A DNA stretch of 6,225 nt from Tepidisphaeraceae bacterium (GCA_025450555.1 JANWHF010000240.1:1-6225); one strand, 5' to 3'; numbered from the stretch's first letter, positions 1-5,577 are shown. The notes: generated by a model not told the origin, from the sequence alone. Program-made: numbers and translations.

Positions 1-2480
1 GACAGGACCATCAAGCGGTACATATGCTTCATGTCCCAACCGCTCTCACGAAATTCGACAGCAAGCCAGTCGAGCAACTGCAAATTGGACGGCCGGCTGC
101 CCATCATTCCAAAATCGCCCGGCGTGGAAACGAGGCCGACGCCGAACAGCTCCTGCCACATCCGATTCACCTCGACCCGCGCGGTGAGCGGATTTTCAGG
201 GCTGGTCACCCAATGCGCCAGGCCAAGGCGATTGTGCGGATCACTGGGCGCCAGCGGCGGAAGAAACTCCGGCACATTCGGGCTGACGCGCGCCAACCGT
301 GCGGTATACACGCCGCGCGACAGCACATGGGCATAAGCCGGCTCCGGGAGTTCCTGGCAGATCAGCGAATCGTCGCCACCCTTGGAAAGCTCGGCCAACG
401 TCTGATCGAGCGGCTTCAATCGCGATCGAAGCGTCTTCGTCTTCGCATCAAAATCGGTCCAGAAGACATGGCTGACGACATACCGTTGATCGGCATCCCA
501 CCGGTTCATCGCCAGTTTCACGATTTCAGCGGCGTAGTCCTGGTAGGGCAGTCGCGCGACTTCATCCTCAGACAGCGCTCGTCCATAAACGCGCACATCC
601 TGAAAGCGGGCCATCTTCAGCGCATCGGAATCGAATCGCCGACTCAGTTCCCATGGGGCGTCGGTATGAATCGAATCGGAAAGTTTATCGCTCAGCACCT
701 TCGTGGCCATCAGCCGGCCATCGGAATAAATCTTGACGCCAGCGGCTTTGCCTGAGCCGTCGTAGGTGAAAAAGAGATGATGCCACTTCCCGCGCGAAAC
801 GGTGAACGTGGATTGAACGACGATCGCGTCGGCCGGCAATTCGTGGACGAGGCGGACGGTGATCAGAGCGTTGTCGTAGGCTAATTCCCAGCCGCGCGAA
901 CCGTGGGTCGAGTCCATGCGAGACAGAACGGTTCCGGTTGTTACATCACCGATGCCTGTGGGATTGAAGCGCACTCGCACCCAGCCGCCGGCGGAGAAGG
1001 GTTGATCTTTCTCGAAATCGCCGACGGATTTCAATTCCAACTTCGTTGCCGCTTCAAGGCGCAACGCAGGCCACAGCCAGATTTGCTCGCCCCAGACCGG
1101 CGGCGAGCCGGTGAAACTCACCTGCTTCAGTGTCGCATCCGGCGCGCTGTTTCGTACCTCTGTTCCATTTTGCTCATCAAGCCTTAAACGAAGTTGCAGG
1201 CCATCTTCAGAAACTTCTTTTGGTCCATTGCCAGATGCGAGCCAGCGCTGAATCAGTTGATCGCTCTTATGTTCTCGTCGCTCGATCTTTCGCAGAATCA
1301 GCGCCTTTTGCGCGAGCACTTGGTTGTACTCCGCCAGATGCTCCGGCTTGGGAACGCGAACGGCGGGGGGATAATCGAAACGATCATCATTTGATGGCCG
1401 CTCGTTCAGGTTGTTGAAAAAGGCACTAAGCGAGTAGAAATCCCTCTGCGTGATCGGATCGAATTTGTGATCGTGACAAACCGCGCAGCCCACCGTCATG
1501 CCCATGAAGACGGTCCCGAAAGCCTCGGTGCGATCACGGGCGTTATTGACGCGCAGCTCTTCATTGATCGCGCCGCCTTCGCCGGTGCTGAGGTTACAGC
1601 GAATGAAGCCGGTCGCGACGAGCTGATCGACATTCGTCGGCGGCAGCAGGTCGCCGGCAATCTGCTCGGTCGCGAACTGGTCGTAAGGCTTGTTTGAATT
1701 GAACGCGCGGATGACGTAATCGCGATAGGGCCAGATGTCGCGGTAATCGTCGTTGTGCAGGCCATGGGTGTCGCCATAGCGGACGTAGTCGAGCCAGTAA
1801 TGCGCGCGCTGCTCGCCGAAGCGCGGGCTGGCCAGGAGACGATCGACGAGCTTTTCGTAAGCGTTCGGCGACGTGTTTTTCTCGAATGCGGTCACTTCGT
1901 CGGGTGTGGGGAGGAGCCCGGTAAGATCGAGTGTGACGCGACGAATGAGCGCCGTTTTGCTCGCAACGGGCGAAGGAGAAATGCCCTGTGCTTCCAGTCC
2001 TGCTAACACAAAATGATCGATTGGCGTCCTGGGCCAGTCCTTCCGTTTGACTTGTGGAATCGCGGGACGAACTGGCTTTTCAAAGGACCAGTGATTGCGG
2101 TAGGGGGCGCCTTGGGCGATCCATTGCCGTAGCGTTTCGATCTGCTCGGCGCTTAGCGCCTCATGCGGCGCGGGCGGCATATGGACATCCGGATCGTGCG
2201 ACGTCACCCTGCGGATTAATTCGCTTTCGTCTGGACTTGCGCGGACCACGGCAATCTTCCCGTCCTTCAGCGGATGCGTTGCCGACGAGAGCTGATCGAG
2301 CCGGAGATTTGCTTTGCGCCCGCCCGGATCGGGGCCGTGGCATTGATAGCAGTGATCGGCCAGGATGGGTTCGATGTCGCGGGTGAAATCGCGAGGGGCA
2401 ATCTGTCCAGCGATGGTTCGAGCTGAGGAACCAATCAGCGCGAAGGCGATTGACAACAATACCGTGACGCGATGAACCAT
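1..2480 (-). CDS. PSCyt1 / DUF1549 / LamG / DUF1553 secreted protein, 3' end cut by window edge
   Basis: The frame is open without a stop from the ATG at 2480 to the left edge (826 codons visible; full-length relatives have roughly 1000 or more). The start has AAGGGA nine bases upstream and is followed by a hydrophobic signal peptide (about residues 5-25, likely cut near TIA-G). Domains in order: a planctomycete cytochrome-c-like PSCyt1 domain with heme motif CYQCH at 44-48; a DUF1549 (PSD1) domain at about 150-355, ending in CAVCHDHKFDP with a second CxxCH at 332-336; a LamG/concanavalin-like domain at about 420-635 (GKWHHLFFTYDG); and the start of DUF1553, with NPLTARVEVNRMWQ near 760 and DWLAVEFRESGWDMKHMYRL at the edge. 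Family knowledge: these are exported proteins, usually followed by a DUF1501 gene and proposed to act in polysaccharide or sulfated-glycan use; the biochemical role is unproven. A DUF1501 partner beyond the left edge is expected, not seen. Confidence 0.95.
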   Translation of the reverse strand, partial: MVHRVTVLLSIAFALIGSSARTIAGQIAPRDFTRDIEPILADHCYQCHGPDPGGRKANLRLDQLSSATHPLKDGKIAVVRASPDESELIRRVTSHDPDVHMPPAPHEALSAEQIETLRQWIAQGAPYRNHWSFEKPVRPAIPQVKRKDWPRTPIDHFVLAGLEAQGISPSPVASKTALIRRVTLDLTGLLPTPDEVTAFEKNTSPNAYEKLVDRLLASPRFGEQRAHYWLDYVRYGDTHGLHNDDYRDIWPYRDYVIRAFNSNKPYDQFATEQIAGDLLPPTNVDQLVATGFIRCNLSTGEGGAINEELRVNNARDRTEAFGTVFMGMTVGCAVCHDHKFDPITQRDFYSLSAFFNNLNERPSNDDRFDYPPAVRVPKPEHLAEYNQVLAQKALILRKIERREHKSDQLIQRWLASGNGPKEVSEDGLQLRLRLDEQNGTEVRNSAPDATLKQVSFTGSPPVWGEQIWLWPALRLEAATKLELKSVGDFEKDQPFSAGGWVRVRFNPTGIGDVTTGTVLSRMDSTHGSRGWELAYDNALITVRLVHELPADAIVVQSTFTVSRGKWHHLFFTYDGSGKAAGVKIYSDGRLMATKVLSDKLSDSIHTDAPWELSRRFDSDALKMARFQDVRVYGRALSEDEVARLPYQDYAAEIVKLAMNRWDADQRYVVSHVFWTDFDAKTKTLRSRLKPLDQTLAELSKGGDDSLICQELPEPAYAHVLSRGVYTARLARVSPNVPEFLPPLAPSDPHNRLGLAHWVTSPENPLTARVEVNRMWQELFGVGLVSTPGDFGMMGSRPSNLQLLDWLAVEFRESGWDMKHMYRLMVL

Positions 2481-2555
2481 CAACGCGTGTCCCTTTTGCG
2501 CAGTTGAAAGATCTCGAACCTCATACAGCACGCCTCGGGGTCAACGGTTACGTCT

Positions 2556-2641
2556 GCCCAGTTTAGCCGCGACGCGACAGCGGAGCGCTTTCTGTGAGCG
2601 AGAAGAAAGCGCTCCGCTTTCGCGTCGCGGCTAAACTGGGC
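2556..2641. repeat. 38-bp inverted repeat in the aroF to PSCyt1 spacer
   Basis: Arms 2556-2593 and 2604-2641 are reverse complements over 38 bp with one mismatch (C2578 opposite T2619), around a 10-base loop. The right arm holds a nested perfect hairpin (GAAAGCG, loop CTC, CGCTTTC, 2605-2621); the mismatch breaks the matching nested hairpin in the left arm. It starts 14 bases after the aroF stop in the direction of transcription and ends 75 bases before the PSCyt1 start codon. Neither strand has a T-run after it, so it is not a canonical intrinsic terminator, although a stem this strong could stop or protect the aroF mRNA 3' end. Its form suggests a dispersed palindromic element, but copy number cannot be seen here. 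Confidence 0.85.
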
Positions 2642-2662
2642 TTCCAATCCCGCTCGTAAGAC

Positions 2663-3691
2663 CTACATCTCCCTATCCACCGCCACGGCGATGCGTTGAA
2701 CGGCTTTCATCATATCGTTGAACATCAGCGGCGTAATGGATTGCGCCCCATCGGTCAGGGCATGCTCCGGATCATTATGCACCTCAATGATCAGCCCGTC
2801 GGCGCCGGCCGCCACCGATGCCCGGCACATGCTGTCAACGAGGTAACTCTTGCCGGTTCCCTGGCTCGGATCGACGATCACTGGCAGGTGACTCGCCCGC
2901 TGCAGCGCCGGCACCGCCGCGAGCGCCAGTGTATTGCGGACATATTCTTCATAGGTGCGAATGCCGCGCTCGCAGAGCATCACGTTTTGATTCCCGCGGC
3001 TCAAAATATATTCTGCAGCCAGCAGGAATTCTTCGAGCGTCGCACTCATCCCGCGCTTCAGCAACACCGGCTTGGGCTGCTCGCCAACCGCGCTGAGCAG
3101 ATTGAAATTCTGCATGTTCCGTGCGCCCACTTGTAAGACATCCGCATATTTTGCAACCAGCGGCACTTGCTCGACTGCCATCACTTCGGTCACTACCGCC
3201 AGTCCCGTCGCCTCGCGGGCCGTCGCCAGCAGCTCGAGTCCTTTTTCCGCAAGCCCCTGGAACGAATAGGGATTGGTGCGCGGCTTGAACGCGCCGCCGC
3301 GCAGGCCCACTGCGCCGCCGGCTTTCACCGCCTGGGCGATGTCCATCAGCTGTGATTTGCTTTCGACGCTGCATGGCCCCGCGATAACCGCCACCTTCTT
3401 TCCCCCGGCCGTCGCGCCGCCTTTCTGGCCCAGAATCAGCGGCACCACCGATCGCTCCTTCTTCACCTCGCGCGAGGCCATTTTGTAAGGAGCGAGGATG
3501 GGCACGACCCGGTCCACGCCTTCGACCGATTCGAAAGCCGAGCGGTCCTTGTTGCGGTCGTCGCCGATGACGGCCACCACCGTTCGCTCCGTGCCTTCGA
3601 TGACGTGATCCTTGAGCCCCAGCTCGCGCACGAGCTTGCAGACATGTTCGACCTGCTGTTTGGTTGATCCCGGTTTCATGACGACGACCAT
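2663..3691 (-). CDS. aroF: 3-deoxy-7-phosphoheptulonate (DAHP) synthase, type I-beta
   Basis: Cytoplasmic enzyme condensing phosphoenolpyruvate and erythrose 4-phosphate to DAHP, the committed step to Phe, Tyr and Trp. The 342 residues fit the usual length of the Thermotoga-type family. Residues 1 to about 70 form the ferredoxin-like regulatory domain (MVVVMKPGSTKQQ start); the TIM barrel follows with AGPCS (104-108), GGAFKPRTNPYSFQG (132-146), QVGARNMQNF (187-196), KRGM (212-215), CERGIRTYE (240-248) and IIEVHNDPEHALTDG (301-315). Putative metal ligands C107, E303 and D314 are present, but the family His is Gln277 (DPSQGTG instead of DPSHGTG). The frame stays open up to an ATG at 3940, but the start at 3691 is chosen because it has GGAG eight bases upstream, gives the standard N-terminus, and the extension would translate through a terminator and leader peptide. 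The gene lies behind a transcription attenuator. No other aromatic pathway gene is visible. Confidence 0.95.
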   Translation of the reverse strand: MVVVMKPGSTKQQVEHVCKLVRELGLKDHVIEGTERTVVAVIGDDRNKDRSAFESVEGVDRVVPILAPYKMASREVKKERSVVPLILGQKGGATAGGKKVAVIAGPCSVESKSQLMDIAQAVKAGGAVGLRGGAFKPRTNPYSFQGLAEKGLELLATAREATGLAVVTEVMAVEQVPLVAKYADVLQVGARNMQNFNLLSAVGEQPKPVLLKRGMSATLEEFLLAAEYILSRGNQNVMLCERGIRTYEEYVRNTLALAAVPALQRASHLPVIVDPSQGTGKSYLVDSMCRASVAAGADGLIIEVHNDPEHALTDGAQSITPLMFNDMMKAVQRIAVAVDREM

Positions 3692-3699
3692 TGGGTTAG

Positions 3700-3703
3700 C
3701 TCC
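3700..3703 (-). promoter_or_regulatory. aroF ribosome binding site
   Basis: GGAG on the minus strand, eight bases before the ATG at 3691 and just after the U-run of the leader terminator. It fixes the aroF start at 3691 rather than at the upstream in-frame ATG at 3940. Its closeness to the terminator means that only transcripts that read through contain it. Confidence 0.8.
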
Positions 3704-3707
3704 AAAT

Positions 3708-3740
3708 AAAAAAAGCCCCAGGACCCGCGTCCTGAGGCTT
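3708..3740 (-). terminator. Intrinsic terminator in the aroF leader (attenuator)
   Basis: Minus-strand RNA folds AAGCCTCAGGAC (3740-3729), loop GCGG, GTCCTGGGGCTT (3724-3713). This is a 12-bp stem with a single G-U pair, and the T-run reaches seven (3714-3708). It lies upstream of the aroF start codon, 16 bases before it, and downstream of a predicted promoter, so it can only act as a regulated (attenuating) terminator for aroF or as the end of a very short transcript. Its 5' arm is also the 3' arm of a competing antiterminator. Confidence 0.9.
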
Positions 3741-3777
3741 GCTGTATCGGTGACAAAGAGGCCAGCTTCAGAACGCG
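3726..3777 (-). promoter_or_regulatory. Antiterminator that competes with the aroF leader terminator
   Basis: CGCGTTCTGAAGCTGGC (3777-3761) can pair with GCAAGCCTCAGGACGCG (3742-3726): 17 positions with two mismatches (A3767/C3736 and G3763/A3740) and one G-U pair, including ten consecutive pairs at the outer end. The 3' arm contains the whole 5' arm of the terminator, so the two folds exclude each other. The 5' arm includes the leader-peptide stop codon UGA (3770-3768). A ribosome finishing the leader would therefore cover it, while one stalled at the Phe/Trp/Tyr codons would leave it free. Pairing is worked out by hand; energies were not computed. Confidence 0.8.
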
Positions 3778-3842
3778 CGGTTTCCCGGCGGATAAGAATA
3801 TCCGCTAAACCAGAAACCAAAAGCAACGTTCGTGAGGGCCAT
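3768..3842 (-). CDS. Aromatic amino acid leader peptide of aroF (24 aa)
   Basis: ATG at 3842 opens a 24-codon frame ending in UGA at 3770-3768, out of frame with aroF. Residues 7-17 read AFGFWFSGYSY. Including the last residue it has four Phe, one Trp and two Tyr, seven aromatics in 24, six of them within codons 8-17. This is the control-codon pattern of attenuation leader peptides such as TrpL and PheL, here covering all three end products of the pathway. The peptide is probably only a sensor. There is no Shine-Dalgarno sequence before its ATG, and the predicted transcription start lies only about 4 bases upstream, so initiation may be close to leaderless. The context (promoter before it, antiterminator over its stop, terminator after it, DAHP synthase downstream) makes chance unlikely. 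Confidence 0.88.
   Translation of the reverse strand: MALTNVAFGFWFSGYSYPPGNRAF
3779..3811 (-). promoter_or_regulatory. First leader hairpin (possible pause hairpin) over the Tyr codons
   Basis: GCGGATA (3805-3799) pairs perfectly with TATCCGC (3794-3788) around a TTCT loop, and an outer GGTTT/AAACC helix (3811-3807 with 3783-3779) adds five pairs across an internal loop. It spans the second half of the leader-peptide codons, the place of the 1:2 or pause hairpin in classic attenuators. It ends just before the antiterminator arm and does not obviously sequester it, so a pausing role is inference. Confidence 0.55.
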
Positions 3843-3852
3843 TTGCGGAGGC

Positions 3853-3882
3853 AGTTTACCGTGAATTGCAGATAAAAGTCAA
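3853..3882 (-). promoter_or_regulatory. Predicted sigma70-type promoter of the aroF leader
   Basis: Minus strand TTGACT (3882-3877; five of six consensus bases), 18-base spacer, TAAACT (3858-3853; four of six). The expected start is near G3846, about four bases before the leader-peptide ATG and roughly 155 bases before the aroF ATG, which puts the whole attenuator inside the transcript. A start further upstream cannot be excluded. Confidence 0.6.
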
Positions 3883-4067
3883 AGCATTTCCCCCCATTTC
3901 CACGCCGTAGCGTTCCGAATACTTCACTGCGGGGGCGCATTTAGCCGTCAAAATCACTGCATCGCTTGACCAAACGGAACGCAATAAACGCCTATGTAGG
4001 GTCTGCCGATTGTAAATCTCGTGTCTGCGTCCGCTCCCCGGCTTCCATTGCGAAGGCTTTCTTCAAG

Positions 4068-4094
4068 TCATTTGACAAATGAACATCATGATGT
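4068..4094. repeat. Two abutting perfect palindromes
   Basis: TCATTTG-A-CAAATGA (4068-4082) is a 7+1+7 palindrome, directly followed by the 12-bp palindrome ACATCATGATGT (4083-4094). A perfect TTGACA lies inside the first, but no -10 box sits at a suitable distance on the plus strand. Such pairs can be binding sites for dimeric regulators; the regulator and the gene controlled are unknown. Confidence 0.6.
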
Positions 4095-4344
4095 CCATCC
4101 GCGCATAGAGTATCATCGTCGCCGGGAAGCGGCTTAGCTTCCCGTGATTCGATACCGGACAAAAGACTCAGATATTTCGAGCGCCGGACGCGAGCCCTGA
4201 TTCGATTTTGCATTTTCTCCTCAAAGACGTGATGCAGGAATCTTACGCGCGCATTGCGGTATTCGCCACGAAAGTTGCAGGAATTGCAGCGTTGGCGGAA
4301 TTTCGGAGCCGGAGCTTCTGAGGATTTTTCCAAGGGGGCTGGCC

Positions 4345-4350
4345 TATATT
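4345..4350 (+). promoter_or_regulatory. Possible -10 box just upstream of the thioesterase start
   Basis: TATATT ends six bases before the ATG at 4357, so a start seven bases after the box would coincide with the A of the start codon. No good -35 sequence is seen about 17 bases upstream (region 4322-4327). Together with the absent Shine-Dalgarno sequence this hints at a leaderless mRNA. Confidence 0.35.
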
Positions 4351-4356
4351 CCAAAC

Positions 4357-4857
4357 ATGGCATTACTCGAACTGCCTCACACGGCTGGCTGCGTGGTCTG
4401 CGGGAAGGACAACCCCGATGGCCTGGGATTGAATCTGAAGGTCGATCCGCAATCAGGCGTGATCCGCGTCGATTATCTATCACAGCCGAAGCACATCGGA
4501 TTTGTCGGCATCATTCACGGCGGCATCCAGGGGCTGATTCTCGACGAGGCGATGGTCTGGGCCGCGACATGGACCGGCAAGCGCTTTTGCGTCTGCGGGG
4601 AAATGGTGGTGCGCTACCGGCGAAGCGTGCCGGTGGGGCATCAATTGCATATCGAAGCAAGCGTGTCGGCAGTGCGCTCGCGGCTCATCGAAACGCAAAG
4701 CAGCATCCGAGACGCCGACGGCACGCTCTATACCACCGCCACGGGGAAATATGTTCCGCTTCCGATCGAGCAAAGCGAGAAATTCGCGCAGTCTGTTCTA
4801 ATCGAGCCCGGTACGAGCGAGGCGCTGCATGCGCTGCGGAAGGGGTTTGGCAATTGA
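4357..4857 (+). CDS. PaaI-type hotdog-fold thioesterase family protein
   Basis: 166 residues, the usual size of single-domain hotdog thioesterases, which hydrolyse acyl-CoA or related thioesters in the cytoplasm. Visible features are an N-terminal CVVCGKDNPDGLGLNL motif (12-27, with the CxxCG pair C12/C15 common in this subgroup), the HGGIQGLILDEAMVWA helix segment (54-69) whose HGG and D63/E64 match the active-site region, and a following beta-sheet region (EMVVRYRRSVPVG, 82-94). The ATG at 4357 is the first in the frame after a stop at 4198. No Shine-Dalgarno motif precedes it; a G-run at 4334-4338 is too far away (18 bases between it and the ATG). The gene ends 13 bases before the convergent stop of the DUF3592 gene. 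Family assignment is firm, but the substrate cannot be told, and no phenylacetate or other CoA pathway gene is nearby. Confidence 0.9.
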   Translation: MALLELPHTAGCVVCGKDNPDGLGLNLKVDPQSGVIRVDYLSQPKHIGFVGIIHGGIQGLILDEAMVWAATWTGKRFCVCGEMVVRYRRSVPVGHQLHIEASVSAVRSRLIETQSSIRDADGTLYTTATGKYVPLPIEQSEKFAQSVLIEPGTSEALHALRKGFGN

Positions 4858-4870
4858 TCTGGCGGCACGA

Positions 4871-5416
4871 TCACATCATCAACTGCCCGGTGGCAGGGCC
4901 ACCTCGCTGCGCCGTTTCGCGCCTCGCGCTCGGTTTACTGATTGCGATCACCGCCGCGACCAGCATCAAAACGATCCCCGGCAAGATGAGAAATCCAGCC
5001 AGCGCCAGGTTCGCAAAATTCCATCGCACGCCGACGTGGATTTCCGCCGGGTCTTGCGGGTTGTAGGGAAGAAGATGAGTGGTGCCAGGCTTGAGCTGGG
5101 CGACAACCGTTTCCCAATCGGAACGGATGTTCGACTTGGCGGCATAAGTGGCCGGGCGGACATATTCCTTTCCGCTGACGCTGTACTTCAGCCTGACGAC
5201 CGGCCAATAGTAGGTGACGAGACTATTACGCGCCGTCATTGACGTCTTTTGCGCCAGTTCGCTGCTGAGCACCAGCGCGTTGGCTCTTGGCCACTGATGC
5301 ATTGTCGCGTACTCGTTGAATACGAGGTGGGTTCCCAAATAAATCAGCACGATTCCGACGCCGGCGAAGACGGCCGCGACGAATCTTGAGCCTTTTTCCC
5401 GATCGGTTTCTGGCAT
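4871..5416 (-). CDS. DUF3592 two-helix membrane protein
   Basis: 181 residues with one transmembrane helix at about 12-33 (VAAVFAGVGIVLIYLG) and another at about 136-160 (LALAGFLILPGIVLMLVAAV). Between them is a soluble region of about 100 residues with the DUF3592 layout: WPRANALVLSSEL (42-54), VRLKYSVSGKEY (74-85), and the LLPYNPQDPAEIHV stretch (115-128), whose Tyr-Asn-Pro ... Pro-Ala-Glu form is typical of the family. The helix arrangement suggests that the middle region faces the periplasm or outside. Function of the family is unknown. The ATG at 5416 has a weak GGGA six bases upstream. It converges on the thioesterase and runs divergently from the M20 peptidase, so it appears to be a single-gene unit. 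Confidence 0.88.
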   Translation of the reverse strand: MPETDREKGSRFVAAVFAGVGIVLIYLGTHLVFNEYATMHQWPRANALVLSSELAQKTSMTARNSLVTYYWPVVRLKYSVSGKEYVRPATYAAKSNIRSDWETVVAQLKPGTTHLLPYNPQDPAEIHVGVRWNFANLALAGFLILPGIVLMLVAAVIAISKPSARRETAQRGGPATGQLMM

Positions 5417-5520
5417 GATATTTCCCGATGTTAATGTTCAATCGTATCCGAGCGCCAGAATCATGCCAGGTCCTCGACGAGATGACCATCGAGGCGATCG
5501 CATGTGGCATTGCGCAATGT

Positions 5521-5577
5521 GTAGCACAGGCTTCCAAGCTTGTGATTATTATTTCACGGCCTGGAAGGCTGTGCCAC
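5521..5577. repeat. Imperfect inverted pair of palindromic repeat units
   Basis: Two short self-complementary units, CACAGGCTTCCAAGCTTGTG (5525-5544) and CACGGCCTGGAAGGCTGTG (5555-5573), lie in opposite orientation around an AT-rich centre. Each folds alone (8-9 bp with one G-U pair). Together the flanks 5521-5545 and 5553-5577 form a larger imperfect inverted repeat with a few mismatches and one indel. It sits between the divergent DUF3592 and M20 peptidase genes, 61 bases before the peptidase ATG. The form resembles dispersed palindromic repeats of PVC-group genomes, which is recollection and not tested here. Confidence 0.65.

Larger units (their letters stand above)
3883..4356. other. Divergent spacer between aroF promoter and thioesterase; no convincing gene
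   Basis: 474 bases without a well-supported gene. The best candidate is a 73-codon minus-strand frame at 3992-4213, whose ATG follows GAGGAG by only three bases. Its product is rich in Arg and charged residues, has no recognised motif, and its third codon positions are not GC-biased, so it is probably not real (about 0.2). The stretch also holds two abutting palindromes (4068-4094) and a perfect 8-bp hairpin, CGGGAAGC / GCTTCCCG (4123-4130 and 4137-4144, six-base loop), with no T-run on either side. No tRNA or other RNA gene could be folded. Confidence 0.6.

Noticed and set aside
24..755. 243-codon plus-strand frame and other plus-strand frames up to 2386.
   Set aside because: They are antisense to the PSCyt1/DUF1549/LamG/DUF1553 gene, whose frame is open throughout and carries recognisable domains; the opposite frames have no motif.
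2521..2550. Minus-strand TTGACC ... TATGAG as a promoter for the PSCyt1 gene.
   Set aside because: The spacer is only about 13 bases, too short for a sigma70 promoter.
3995..4050. Possible tRNA or tRNA remnant: plus-strand GATTGTAAATC looks like a Tyr/Thr anticodon arm, and the minus-strand frame reads ERTQTRDL, similar to spurious frames over tRNA genes.
   Set aside because: No GGTTCGA-type T-loop, no D-arm and no acceptor stem could be paired, and the anticodon stem is not complementary. At most a degraded fragment.
3992..4483. 163-codon minus-strand frame over the spacer and the start of the thioesterase gene.
   Set aside because: Its 5' part is antisense to the well-supported thioesterase, the product is low-complexity and Arg/Pro/Ser-rich without a motif; only an internal 73-codon start at 4213 has a ribosome-binding-like sequence, and that is weak.
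5453..5468. Minus-strand TGGCATGATTCTGGC, resembling a sigma54 -24/-12 element before the DUF3592 gene.
   Set aside because: GG and GC have the right spacing but the -12 part is TGGC rather than TTGC, and no upstream activator or enhancer context is seen; likely chance.
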